Assembly: GCA_964417895.1 (NCBI GenBank)
Contig: CAYQJS010000048.1
Span: forward strand, 1 to 43,484
Direction: 5' to 3'
DNA from: CAYQJS01 sp964417895
GTDB lineage: Bacteria; Chloroflexota; UBA6077; SHYK01
DNA length: 43,484 nt
The position numbers and the translations under genes are program-made. Shown in pieces: positions 24,972 through 33,268 of this stretch (position 1 is the first letter of the stretch; each line of letters opens with the position of its first letter). The notes beneath the pieces were generated by a model. It saw only the letters and a program-made list of their open reading frames with translations, did not search any database and was not told the origin of the DNA.

Positions 24972-26702
24972 TCAGTGAGTGACGTCCCACTCGTGGACGT
25001 TCCACGCCTCGGTCGAGCGCGAGCTCACACCGGTTACGTTCAGCAGGCGCTTGCTCACCATGGTCGGCCGTTCGACGTTCAGCACGCCCATAACGCTCAG
25101 ATTCTCGGTCTGGTGGCGCACCATCTGGGCGAGCGCCGACAGGCGGGCGTCCCGCTGCACGGTGGTCAGGTAGCCGTCGATGTAGCTATCCAGCTCGGCG
25201 CTGCGATAGCGCGAGCTGTTGCCCGCCGCCGTGAAGCGGTTCTCGGGCAGCGGCGTCGACTCGCTGTGGAAGCGACGCACGTTGCGCACCGAGAGGTCCA
25301 TGGAGATCTCGTTCAGCTCGAAGCTCGGGAACAGCGCACGATACTCGCGGTCCGTGGCCCGCTGAATCGAAACCGGCACCTGGTCGGTTGCGACGCCCAC
25401 CTGCCGCCAGTAGTCCGAGACGGCCGCCGTCGCTTTGGCATGCACGTCGTTCTGGACGGTGAAATACGTCGTCACCACCAGCCGCTGCTGGGCGCTGTCG
25501 TACAACAGCCCGTCCGTTCCTTTCGTGAATCCCAGCTCCTCGAGCACCTGGGCCGCGCGGCGCGGGTCGTAGTCGTAGCGAACGATGCTGCTTTCGATGG
25601 GCTTGTACTCCGGCACGTTCGGGCTCACGAACGCGTGCGCCACCGCTCCCCGCCCGTACATAAGGCTTTCGAGGAGCTGCTCGCGATCGATCGCTTGGAG
25701 CATGGCCCTGCGGAAACGGAGGTCGAGCACCACCGCCGGGCTCGGGTTGATGAACTGCGGGCTGATGGCCATCCACCCGTACGGGCGTGTGCGGACCTCG
25801 CCCTCGCGCCACTGCTCGGCGGCCCGCACCGCCTGATCGATGGAGAGCGCCCGCCCCAGCGTCATCTCCACCCCTGCCAGAACGTTCGCCGTGAGCGTGT
25901 TGGTATCGGGGATGAAGCGCACTTCGATGGTATCGATCTTCGGCCGCCCCAACACGTAGTCGTCGTTGGCCGTGACGACCACATGGCTGTCGGGCGCCCA
26001 CTGGCGCAGCTTGTACGGGCCGGCGCCGACGAACTCCAGGTTCCAGTATGGGGAGCTGAAAAAGGCCGCTCTGTCCTCGTTGAAGGCTGCCTCCAGGAGG
26101 TGGCGGGGCATCGGTGGGGCGGCGTTGTAGCTGAACATCGAGTCGGCCTCGATGAACGGTGTCTTCCAGGTGACGGTGACGGTGCGCGCGTCGGGAGCGG
26201 CAACGGCCTCGATCAAGTCGTAGGTGGGGTTGCGGGGCATGCCGATGTTGTTGTCCTGCTCCACCGTGGTGGTGAAGAGCACGTCGTCGGCGGTGAGGGG
26301 TGTGCCGTCGTGCCATCGCGCGGTGGGCCTGATGCGGAACGTAGTCTCCATGCGCCCATCCGGAAAGAGCCTCCACAGGCCGTTCTCGAGGCTCGGCACC
26401 TCCTCCGCGAGCTGAGGCAGCACCGTGTCCCGGTCGTTGATGTTCACGAGGCCCGCGCTCAGGAGTTGCTCGATGGCATCGAGTCCTGGGACGCTCCCCG
26501 TCGTGGGCTGGGTGCGCCGCTGCGCGAGAGAGATCGGCGCCCCTCGAATGGCCGCGAGCACGTGCTTGGGCGCTGAGGTGCGCAGACCATCGGCGCCCTC
26601 ACCTCGCCCGGCAGGCCCGGCTCCCGGGGTGGGCGGCGCGCACCCGCCTGCCGCCAGCGTGAGGACAATAAGTCCGCAGAGGACCGGTCCGAACCGCTGC
26701 AT
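24972..26702 (-). CDS. ABC solute-binding protein, family 5, lipoprotein
   Basis: A 576-residue binding protein of the HEWDV subgroup (C-terminus AWNVHEWDVTH). ATG 26702 follows GTAAGGAGGTCGAT and starts the signal MQRFGPVLCGLIVLTL with lipobox AAGGC; the frame's upstream extension overlaps the MFS gene end and is not coding. Landmarks: FRIRPTARWHDGTPLTADDVLF, VGAGPYKLRQW and FRRAMLQAIDREQLLES. It is separated from the other SBPs by the decayed region and lies 14 bp downstream of the broken MFS exporter gene on the same strand, an operon-like arrangement. The ligand is unknown. Confidence 0.92.
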   Translation of the reverse strand: MQRFGPVLCGLIVLTLAAGGCAPPTPGAGPAGRGEGADGLRTSAPKHVLAAIRGAPISLAQRRTQPTTGSVPGLDAIEQLLSAGLVNINDRDTVLPQLAEEVPSLENGLWRLFPDGRMETTFRIRPTARWHDGTPLTADDVLFTTTVEQDNNIGMPRNPTYDLIEAVAAPDARTVTVTWKTPFIEADSMFSYNAAPPMPRHLLEAAFNEDRAAFFSSPYWNLEFVGAGPYKLRQWAPDSHVVVTANDDYVLGRPKIDTIEVRFIPDTNTLTANVLAGVEMTLGRALSIDQAVRAAEQWREGEVRTRPYGWMAISPQFINPSPAVVLDLRFRRAMLQAIDREQLLESLMYGRGAVAHAFVSPNVPEYKPIESSIVRYDYDPRRAAQVLEELGFTKGTDGLLYDSAQQRLVVTTYFTVQNDVHAKATAAVSDYWRQVGVATDQVPVSIQRATDREYRALFPSFELNEISMDLSVRNVRRFHSESTPLPENRFTAAGNSSRYRSAELDSYIDGYLTTVQRDARLSALAQMVRHQTENLSVMGVLNVERPTMVSKRLLNVTGVSSRSTEAWNVHEWDVTH

Positions 26703-26716
26703 ATCGACCTCCTTAC

Positions 26717-27985
26717 TCAATGCCCGCGGCCGCGATGGGCCGCCGCGGGTTCGCCGCTCCGCTCGATGACGAACCGCCTCGCCGCCGGCACGCCCGAGCC
26801 GATGATGCCGACGACCGCCAGCACAGCCAGGCCTCCGCTGAAGACCGCCAGCTCGGGACCCACCCACTGTCCCATGGCCCCGGCGCGGAACGAGCCGAGA
26901 GAAGGCCCGCCGTTAGTAAACAGCATGTTCACGGACGTTGCTCGCCCCCGCAGGCGGTCGGGGACGTTGAGCTGAAGGATCGTGAGGCGGAATACATGGC
27001 TTATCGTATCGCCCAGGCCCTCCCCGGCGAGGAGCAGCCAGGCGATCCCGAAGCTCGTGTTGTAGGCGAACAGGACGGTGCAGACGGCGAAAAGGCTGAC
27101 CCCCGCCAGGGCGCCGATTCCCGCGTGGCGCATGTGGGGAATGCTGCTCATCACCACGCCGCCGGTGATGGAGCCGATGGCCGAGGCGCCCGAGAGGACC
27201 CCGAACCCCTGGGCTCCGACGCCGAGGATGTCGCTCGCGTAGATCGGCAGCAACGCCCGCGCCGTACCGAAGAGGTTTGCCCCGAAGTCGAGGAACATCA
27301 TAGAGAGCAGGATGGGGTGGCCCCAGACGTAGACGAAGCCCTCGCGCACGGACTCGAGGGACATCGCCCTGCGCCCGCCCGGCACCTGCACGCTTGGGTG
27401 GATCGACACGAGGACCGCCAGCATGATCACCCAAGACAGCCAGCTGACGCCGTAGTTGGCGGTCGGGCCGATGAAGCCCAGGAGCACGCCGGCGAGCGGT
27501 GGGCCAGCGATCTGAGAGACGCTTCGCTGGGTAGCGTTGAGGGCCATGGCGTTCGTCAGGTCGGCCTCAGGGACCAGGTTGGGCACAATAGCCTGACGCG
27601 CCGGGTTCTCGAGCGCCCCGAAGGTGGCGCTCAGGACGGTCGCGACGTAGAAGATGGCTGGCGAGAGCAGGCCTAACGCGCTGAGGGCCAGCAACGCGGT
27701 GGCCACGCACAGGTGGCCGCTTTCGGTGACCAGCATGAGCCGTCACCGGTCGACCGCGTCGGCGAGCAGGCCGCCAAAGAGCAGAACCGGGATCGTGGCC
27801 ACCGCGCGGGACAGGCCGAGAAGGCCCAGCTGCAGGGGCGAGCCGGTCATCTCGTAGATCTGCCACATCATGGCGAGCTGGGTGAAGCTGTTGCCGATGC
27901 TGGAGACGACGAGGCCGCCGTAGTAGAGCCGGAAGTCTCTGTGCCCGAGAGCGGGCAGAAAGACGCGGCCCCCGTGCTCCTTCAA
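26717..27985 (-). pseudogene. MFS transporter (EntS/MFS_3-like) interrupted by one in-frame TGA
   Basis: Reading through one stop gives about 422 residues of a major-facilitator protein: an N-terminal part FRLYYGGLVVSSIGNSFTQL AMMWQIYEMTGSPLQLGLLG to GGLLADAVDR (27746-27985), then TGA at 27743-27745, then RLMLVTESGHL continuing in the same frame to 26717, with NPARQAIVPNLVPEADLTNA and several more hydrophobic helices. The expected sequence is ADAVDRRRLML, so CGA to TGA is the simplest mutation. The 339-residue part from ATG 27736 lacks the first helices. The 5' start is uncertain; only TTG 27985 is available. The gene would export siderophores or drugs; the substrate is unknown. Confidence 0.8.
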
Positions 27986-28064
27986 GCCTGGTTGCTCACG
28001 CCCCGCGGAAGACTCGCCGCCGAACGACGAGCCAGTAGAGCGCCAATTGCTTGGTCACAGCCAT

Positions 28065-28190
28065 TACCCCTCTCCCCAGCCCTCCCCCGCAAGGGGGGAG
28101 GGGACAAGCGCAGGACTCCCTCCCCTTGACGGGGGAGGGTGGGGGAGGGGACAAGCGCAGGACTACGGGGGAGGGCGGGGGAGAGGGTGA
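28065..28190. repeat. GC-rich intergenic repeats with two 24-bp direct copies
   Basis: The 323-bp gap 27986-28308 holds no gene. It contains CCTCCCCC/GGGGGGAGG hairpins at 28080-28103 and 28118-28139, a perfect 24-bp direct repeat at 28094-28117 and 28141-28164 (core GACAAGCGCAGGACT), and several runs of three or more G on the plus strand that could form a G-quadruplex. Similar CCCTCYCCC...GGGRGAGGG elements recur at 29087, 29121, 30303, 35360, 35468 and 37125. Confidence 0.7.
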
Positions 28191-28308
28191 GTGCAGTCCG
28201 CACCTTTATGCCAGGTGACCCGGTACGCGAACCACCGTGCGCAGAGGTCCGCGGCGAGGGGTTGGCGGGCGCGGCGGCCGGAGAGGCCAACTCGAATCGC
28301 CTTCACGC

Positions 28309-28761
28309 CTACGCGAGGGTCAACGGCGTCCCGCCCCTGCCTGGACCCTTCGCCGCATCGTAGCGCCAGGCCTCCGGCTGCACGTCGATGTACAGCTCCA
28401 CGCTGTTGCCGTCCGGGTCACACAGGTACGCGCTGTGGGTGACGCCCGCGTGGTCCACAAGGCGGTCGACGGGGACCTGCTTCTCGGCGAGCTCCGCCAG
28501 CGCCGCCTTCAGCTCTTCGTCGGTCGTGCCCACCTTCAGCGCGAAATGGCTCAGGCCAATGCGGCCGCGCTGTGCCGTGGGATCGTCAACCTGGGTGATG
28601 AGCAGCTCGTGGTGGGTGCGACCGCCCTCACCGGCATAGAAAACCGCGCGCCCACCCATGGTGGCGACCTGCCGCATGCCAAGCACCTCGCCGTAGAAGC
28701 GAGCGGAGGCCTGCAAGTCGCGCACACTCAGCACAATGTGTCCCAACTCTCGAACATGCAT
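28309..28761 (-). CDS. VOC family protein, extradiol-dioxygenase-like (CatE-type)
   Basis: 150 residues with a complete VOC H-H-E set: His8 (LGHIVLSV), His72 (LSHFALKV) and Glu122 (GNSVELYID), plus the PDGNSVELY closing motif. The pattern resembles the half-domains of catechol-2,3-dioxygenase-like proteins; a single 150-residue domain would have to dimerise to build active sites. The start is ATG 28761 behind AAAGGAGTTTCAGCC. The C-terminal 20 residues (DAAKGPGRGGTPLTLA) look like read-through into intergenic sequence. It lies downstream of repeat-rich DNA and upstream of the broken MFS gene on the same strand. Confidence 0.88.
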   Translation of the reverse strand: MHVRELGHIVLSVRDLQASARFYGEVLGMRQVATMGGRAVFYAGEGGRTHHELLITQVDDPTAQRGRIGLSHFALKVGTTDEELKAALAELAEKQVPVDRLVDHAGVTHSAYLCDPDGNSVELYIDVQPEAWRYDAAKGPGRGGTPLTLA

Positions 28762-28904
28762 GGCTGAAACTCCTTTCTGGAATCCATTGGTGTCCTCCCC
28801 CTCGACGGGGGGACGGAGTTAAGCGTCGGCTGCGAAACGATTCACCTGACCCGCTCAGGTTACTCCGCTCCGCGATTCGTGTCCACGTTGATCTGCGTCC
28901 AGCA

Positions 28905-29029
28905 GGCCGCTGAAAGAACCCGCTCACCCTGAGCTTGTGGTTCGACAAGCTCACCAGGATCGGCGCTCATCCTGAGCTTGTCGAAGGACAGGCTCACCAC
29001 GAGCGGAGCCCCAAACCTTTTCAGCAGCC
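28905..29029. mobile_element. MITE-like palindromic element
   Basis: 125 bp bounded by imperfect 11-bp inverted ends, GGCCGCTGAAA (28905-28915) and TTTCAGCAGCC (29019-29029). Inside, CCTGAGCTTGTCGAAGGA-type cores and their complements (TTCGACAAGCTCA) alternate, so nearly the whole element can fold back on itself. It has no coding capacity. The same core forms the palindrome at 9757-9868. No target-site duplication was confirmed. Confidence 0.5.
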
Positions 29030-29086
29030 CTCCAGAGGAGACCTGGATCGCCTGCGCTCGAGGCCACGGGCACGCCCTCACCCCCG

Positions 29087-29140
29087 CCCTCTCCCAGAGG
29101 GAGAGGGGGCAGCCACATCGCCTCTCCCTCCTGGGAGAGG
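29087..29140. repeat. Two CCCTCTCCC/GGGAGAGGG hairpins before the BNR gene
   Basis: CCCTCTCCC-AGA-GGGAGAGGG at 29087-29107 and CCTCTCCC-TCCT-GGGAGAGG at 29121-29140. With the MITE-like element these fill the 481-bp gap 28762-29242, which has no gene. The remaining part contains the ribosome site GTCAGGAGGTGGGCC of the gene at 29243. Confidence 0.7.
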
Positions 29141-29242
29141 CCGGCCGAAGCCGCGAAAGCGGGCGAGGACGGGTGAGGGCGCGGCTCACGGTGCCTATCG
29201 CCGGCGGCACCGCTGGAGTAAAGTAGCGTCAGGAGGTGGGCC

Positions 29243-30229
29243 ATGGCAAAGAAGGGAACCATCCTGGTCGGGACCATCGGTCAGAGCATCATGAAGAGCG
29301 CCGACGACGGCGACACGTGGACCCGGGTCGGCCCCCGCGATGGGCTGCACTCCGATGGAATCGTCCGGGCCCTGGTCGCGGATCCTCGGCGCGAGGAGGT
29401 GGTGTACGCGGGGACCGACATGGGCCTCTATCGCAGCGACGATGGCGGCGCCCACTGGAGTCTGCTGGACACGCCTATGAAAGGGTCCGTGGTGTGGAGC
29501 ATCGCCATCGACCCGGTGGACCGCAGCGTGATCTTCGTAGGGACCGGGACGCCCAGCACACCCGGAATCTACCGTTCCATCGACGCGGGGACGAGCTGGG
29601 AGCACAGGCCGATGGAGATCGTCGACGAGTGCCCCAACGTCGGCGTTCCGCGGTTCACCGGGATCGCCGTGGATCCCGTTGACCATCGGAACGTATGGGT
29701 TGGGCTGGAAGTGGATGGCGTGCGTCACAGCCGCGATGGCGGAGACACCTGGACGAAGATCGACGGCCAGATCCCCAACCTGGACGTGCACGATGTGCTG
29801 GTGACGGCTGGGCCTCCCAAGACAGTGTTCACCGTGGTCAACGACGACGTCTGGCGGAGCACGGATGACGGAGAGACGTGGCAGCCGGCCAGGGCGCGGG
29901 AGACCTTCCCGTGGCACTACACCCGCGTCATCACGGCAAAGCCCGGCGACCCGAAAACGCTGTTCGTGACGGTAGGGGACGCGACCCCCGGCCGCACCGG
30001 AACGCTGATGCGCTCCCGGGACGCGGGCGCCACGTGGGAGAGCCTCGGCTTCCCGGTACAGCCCAACTCGGCCATGTGGACCGTGAGCATTCCCCCAGCC
30101 GAGCCCGAGACCATGTTCGCCGCCAGCCGCTACGGCTACCTGTATCGGAGCGACGACGGTGGCGACTCGTGGCGCAAGCTGTGGCGGGAGTTCAGCGAGG
30201 TATCGTCGATCCTCTGGCTGCCGCAGTAA
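29243..30229 (+). CDS. BNR/Asp-box beta-propeller protein (sialidase-like fold)
   Basis: A 328-residue propeller with clear Asp-boxes: KSADDGDTW, RSDDGGAHW, RSIDAGTSW, HSRDGGDTW, RSTDDGETW, RSRDAGATW and RSDDGGDSW, about one per 45 residues, giving six or seven blades. No signal peptide or catalytic Arg triad is visible, so a binding/structural role is more likely than glycosidase activity. It is paralogous to the product of 12124-13173. ATG 29243 follows AGGAGGTGGGCC. It stands alone on the plus strand between repeat-rich gaps. Confidence 0.85.
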   Translation: MAKKGTILVGTIGQSIMKSADDGDTWTRVGPRDGLHSDGIVRALVADPRREEVVYAGTDMGLYRSDDGGAHWSLLDTPMKGSVVWSIAIDPVDRSVIFVGTGTPSTPGIYRSIDAGTSWEHRPMEIVDECPNVGVPRFTGIAVDPVDHRNVWVGLEVDGVRHSRDGGDTWTKIDGQIPNLDVHDVLVTAGPPKTVFTVVNDDVWRSTDDGETWQPARARETFPWHYTRVITAKPGDPKTLFVTVGDATPGRTGTLMRSRDAGATWESLGFPVQPNSAMWTVSIPPAEPETMFAASRYGYLYRSDDGGDSWRKLWREFSEVSSILWLPQ

Positions 30230-30302
30230 CGAGGGCCATCCTTCCGCCCCCTCTGGGCCTTCCGGAACAGTGCCGGGGTGAGGGGCACCCAGCAGTCCGA
30301 TT

Positions 30303-30323
30303 CCCTCTCCCTCTGGGAGAGGG
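30303..30323. terminator. CCCTCTCCC-TCT-GGGAGAGGG hairpin between convergent genes
   Basis: A perfect 9-bp stem with a 3-base loop in the 136 bp between the convergent BNR (stop 30229) and Kelch (stop 30366) genes. It belongs to the dispersed intergenic repeat family, and may also serve as a bidirectional terminator; there is no T-run. Confidence 0.5.
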
Positions 30324-30365
30324 TTGGGGAGAGGGCGTATCCGCTCGTCCACGCCTGACGAGGCC

Positions 30366-31418
30366 CTACGGGCCTCTGAGCTCGTACGCCTGGTGGATCG
30401 CCGTGGCGCCGAAGCCCTGCACGGTGGCTCCGCCCGGCACGTAGATGCGTGTGCCGGCCACGGCCGCGCCGATGCCATGGCGCGCGACCCCCATTGGTTC
30501 CAGCCGTCGCCAGGAGTCAGTGGCCGGATCGTAGACCTCGACCTGCTCGAAGATGCCGAGCGGATGAAATTGGTTCCCCTCGCCGCCCAGTACATAGAGG
30601 CACCCGCCCACCGCCGCCGCTGCGATTCCTCCCCTGGGTGTCGGCATCGGAGCGAGCGCAGTCCAAGTGTCGGTGGTGGGGTCGTAGGCTTCCAGGGCGC
30701 CGGTGATGCCGCCGATGGACCCGCTGCGGCCGCCCACCGCGTAGAAACGCCCGCCAATCGCGGCAGCGGCCAGGTGGTTGCGCGCGGTGGGCATCTGCGG
30801 AAGGGCCGTCCAGCGGTCGGCTGCCGGATCGTACACTGCGAAATCCCGCTCGTTCCCACCGGGTGATCCACCCGCCGCATAAATCTTGCCGTCCATCGCC
30901 GCCACCCCGAGCGCGCCACGGGCGGTGGGCATCAGCGCCCGCGCCAGCCAGGCGTTGCCCGTGGCGTCGTATTCGAACGTCGTAGCAGCGGGCGCTGACT
31001 GCTGGCCGCCCATCCCACCGATGACGAACAGGCGGCCGTCGGCCGTCGCCGCCGCGGCGTGGTGGAGCGAGGTCGGGATCGGGGCAAGCCGCGCCCAGGT
31101 GTCGGTCGAGGGGTCGTAAGCCTCGACGGCGTCCGACGTACCGCCCGTCCCCGTGAAACCGCCGACCACGAACACCAGGCCGTTCATTGCAGCGACCGCC
31201 ACTTCTTGACGCGGAGCACTGAGCGGCGCGAGATCGATCCAGCGGCCAGCCGCGGGCTGCCCCTGTTCGGGCGTGAGGCAAGCGGAGGCGCCCGTTGGCG
31301 GGGTAGGTGCTTGGCCGCCGCGTGCGAGGGGGGCGGGGCCACAACTCGCAGCGATGGCCGTGCTCACGGCCGCTACGCACACTGCAGCGAGAAGCAGTCC
31401 TCTCGTCGATCTCATCAT
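30366..31418 (-). CDS. Secreted Kelch-repeat beta-propeller protein
   Basis: 350 residues: an N-terminal signal (MMRSTRGLLLAAVCVAAVST) with a lipobox-like IAASC, then six Kelch blades with the pattern GG...YDPxTDxWxxLxPMPTxR (for example VEAYDPSTDTWARLAPIPTS and LEAYDPTTDTWTALAPMPTPRGG). Each blade has the double-Gly and Tyr/Trp signature. Kelch propellers bind proteins or sugars; no catalytic domain is present. It is likely anchored outside the membrane. The start ATG ATG at 31418 has GAGGG upstream. It is the next minus-strand gene downstream of the frameshifted secreted protein at 31596-33240. Confidence 0.85.
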   Translation of the reverse strand: MMRSTRGLLLAAVCVAAVSTAIAASCGPAPLARGGQAPTPPTGASACLTPEQGQPAAGRWIDLAPLSAPRQEVAVAAMNGLVFVVGGFTGTGGTSDAVEAYDPSTDTWARLAPIPTSLHHAAAATADGRLFVIGGMGGQQSAPAATTFEYDATGNAWLARALMPTARGALGVAAMDGKIYAAGGSPGGNERDFAVYDPAADRWTALPQMPTARNHLAAAAIGGRFYAVGGRSGSIGGITGALEAYDPTTDTWTALAPMPTPRGGIAAAAVGGCLYVLGGEGNQFHPLGIFEQVEVYDPATDSWRRLEPMGVARHGIGAAVAGTRIYVPGGATVQGFGATAIHQAYELRGP

Positions 31419-31595
31419 TGCTGTGCCCTCGAGGCTAAGCAGTTCGGGGCGGGTCCCACCGCAGGAGGCGCGGGTCCCAGTCGGTCCTCTCCCCTGCGCA
31501 GTCTAGTCCATGGCGCGGGCGCGAGCACACCACAGCTCTTCCAGCCAGTGGCGACTCAATGGGCACCCGGGCAACCGAGTCGGGAGTAGCGCACG

Positions 31596-33240
31596 CTACA
31601 GCGCTGGGGATGGGGCAGTGGGTGGCCACGGGACGGGTGGGCGCGGCCGGAATGGCGCCAGGTGCTGGGCTAGCAATTCCTCGAACCCCGCGTTCGACTC
31701 GGTTATACGGCTGCCCGTCTCCGGATCAAGTTCTACGAAAGACGAGCCGTACGCGACCTGAATGCGCAGCCGCCCTGGCTCGGATAGGCTAACGCAAAGC
31801 GACTCGTGAAGCCTGTGCGCCTCGCCAGCGACATTGACTTCGCCTCCGCGCGTCTCGTCGCACAGCGGCCACCGCTCGTCCTGAGCTTCTGGCGGTGGCC
31901 ATCCGCCCGGGGGGACGACCTGGGCTTGTGGATCGACTCTGTAGATCGTGCGGCCTTCCTCAATCGTGAATGTAAATCGAAGGGCCTCATACTCCTTTCG
32001 AACGAGGTCGGAATGCAAGATCGGCGGGTACTCCCTAAGCGGGCGCTCGCGCCAGTAGGCATTTACTTCGGCCTCGCGCCATCCGAGATATCCGAGGTGC
32101 TCACGGTACCATGCCTCCAACTCTTCCGGCCTCATGCTGTGGGCTCCCCACCAGCGGGGACCGCCGCCGCTGCCAATGTTTCCAAAGGGGCCTTTTGGCG
32201 CACGCGGAACGAGATAGAACGACTCGATTACGATGAGCCGGTAATGGTCGGGTTCGAAGCGCAGCTTCACGACCGGGTCGTGTGGATAGGCGACTCGGAC
32301 CCAGACCTGCCCCGCATCGGGTGAAATGCTGGCCAGCCGCCACCCATCGGCCGGCATCGCGGCTCGGTACCAGGGCAGCGACCTCGTCTTTCGTCAGGCC
32401 GGCGAACCTGTAAGGCTCACCGGGCGCACTGTAGGCCGTAGCCGCTGGGTGAACGGGTATGGCTATCGGAGGCCAGTGTACCTGCGGACGATTGAGCCTC
32501 GGCAGGACGGGCTCGACGACGATATGGCGCACCTCGCCGTCGACCGAGAAAGCGCCGTCAATGGCTTGGCGCTGGGACAGTGGGCGAAGGCGCAGCGCCT
32601 CGCGCGCCTGGTTGCCGCGGAGATGGCCCACGAGCGATGCGGGCCATGGCTCTGGCCGCCGCGCGAGCTGAATCGCGCCCCAGGCCTCCATCCAGTAGGC
32701 GTGGACCACGACCTCGTCTGGCTCGAAGCGGGGCGCGTTCCCAGGAAGGGCCGCAAGCACCGCTCGGTGCAGCTCTCGAATCCGATCGATCGTCTCGGCA
32801 GCGTACTCATTTGTCCAGGGCTGGAGGCCGTACCCCTCGACGCTAACGGTCTTCAGTCCCCGTTCTGTCCGCACGCTGAAGTGGGTCGTCGGCACGTCAT
32901 CACACGAACAGGCCGCGTACCGATTCTCCAGATCATAGACGAACGTCGCTAATCGAGTAAGGTGAGCCGCGGTGGCGGCTGGAATGCGCCCCTCGCGAAT
33001 AGAGTCATCGCCGGCCACAAACACCACCCGGCCACTCTCCCACACCGTAACAGCCGGAGCGATTCCCGATCCCAAGACGCCGCCCCAGGTCTCGATTTGC
33101 AGTACAGCACGGTCCGCTGGGTCGATCTGCATGACAGCGCTCCCAGCTACCTGCCCTGCGCACGCGACGACCAGGAGCGATAGGACAACGAGGACGCGCC
33201 GGATCAACATTGTGACCAGACAAATCGCCTTAGGTCTCAT
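31596..33240 (-). pseudogene. Secreted/lipoprotein of unknown function, split by a frameshift
   Basis: The first frame (33240 or, more likely, ATG 33210: MLIRRVLVVLSLLVVACAGQ, a lipoprotein signal) runs well to GLTKDEVAALV near 32380. Another frame then continues with WYRAAMPADGWRLASISPDAGQVWV and reaches a stop at 31596. Joining them gives EVAAWYRAAMPADGWRLA, a natural helix-turn of a repeat seen in bacterial lipoproteins; one extra C in GCTGCCCTGG explains the shift. The two frames overlap at 32101-32357, where the first frame reads unlike protein (Arg/His-rich). The total would be about 545 residues. The function is unknown. A programmed frameshift or two separate genes are alternatives. 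Confidence 0.65.
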
Positions 33241-33268
33241 GGGAAATCGCCCGACGCTTTCCCCAACG

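Noticed and set aside
24429..26576. 715-codon open frame on the plus strand
   Set aside because: It runs antisense to the SBP at 24972-26702 and out of frame through the unknown gene at 24443; composition is the Arg/His/Val-rich pattern of GC-rich antisense frames.
27743..27745. UGA recoding (selenocysteine or Trp) in the MFS gene
   Set aside because: TGA ends many intact genes here, the expected residue is Arg, and there is no SECIS-like hairpin after the codon.
28065..28190. CRISPR array
   Set aside because: Only two 24-bp copies with GC-rich spacing, no further units and no cas genes.
29195..30919. 574-codon minus-strand frame
   Set aside because: Antisense to the BNR gene and out of frame with the Kelch gene; no domain or start support.
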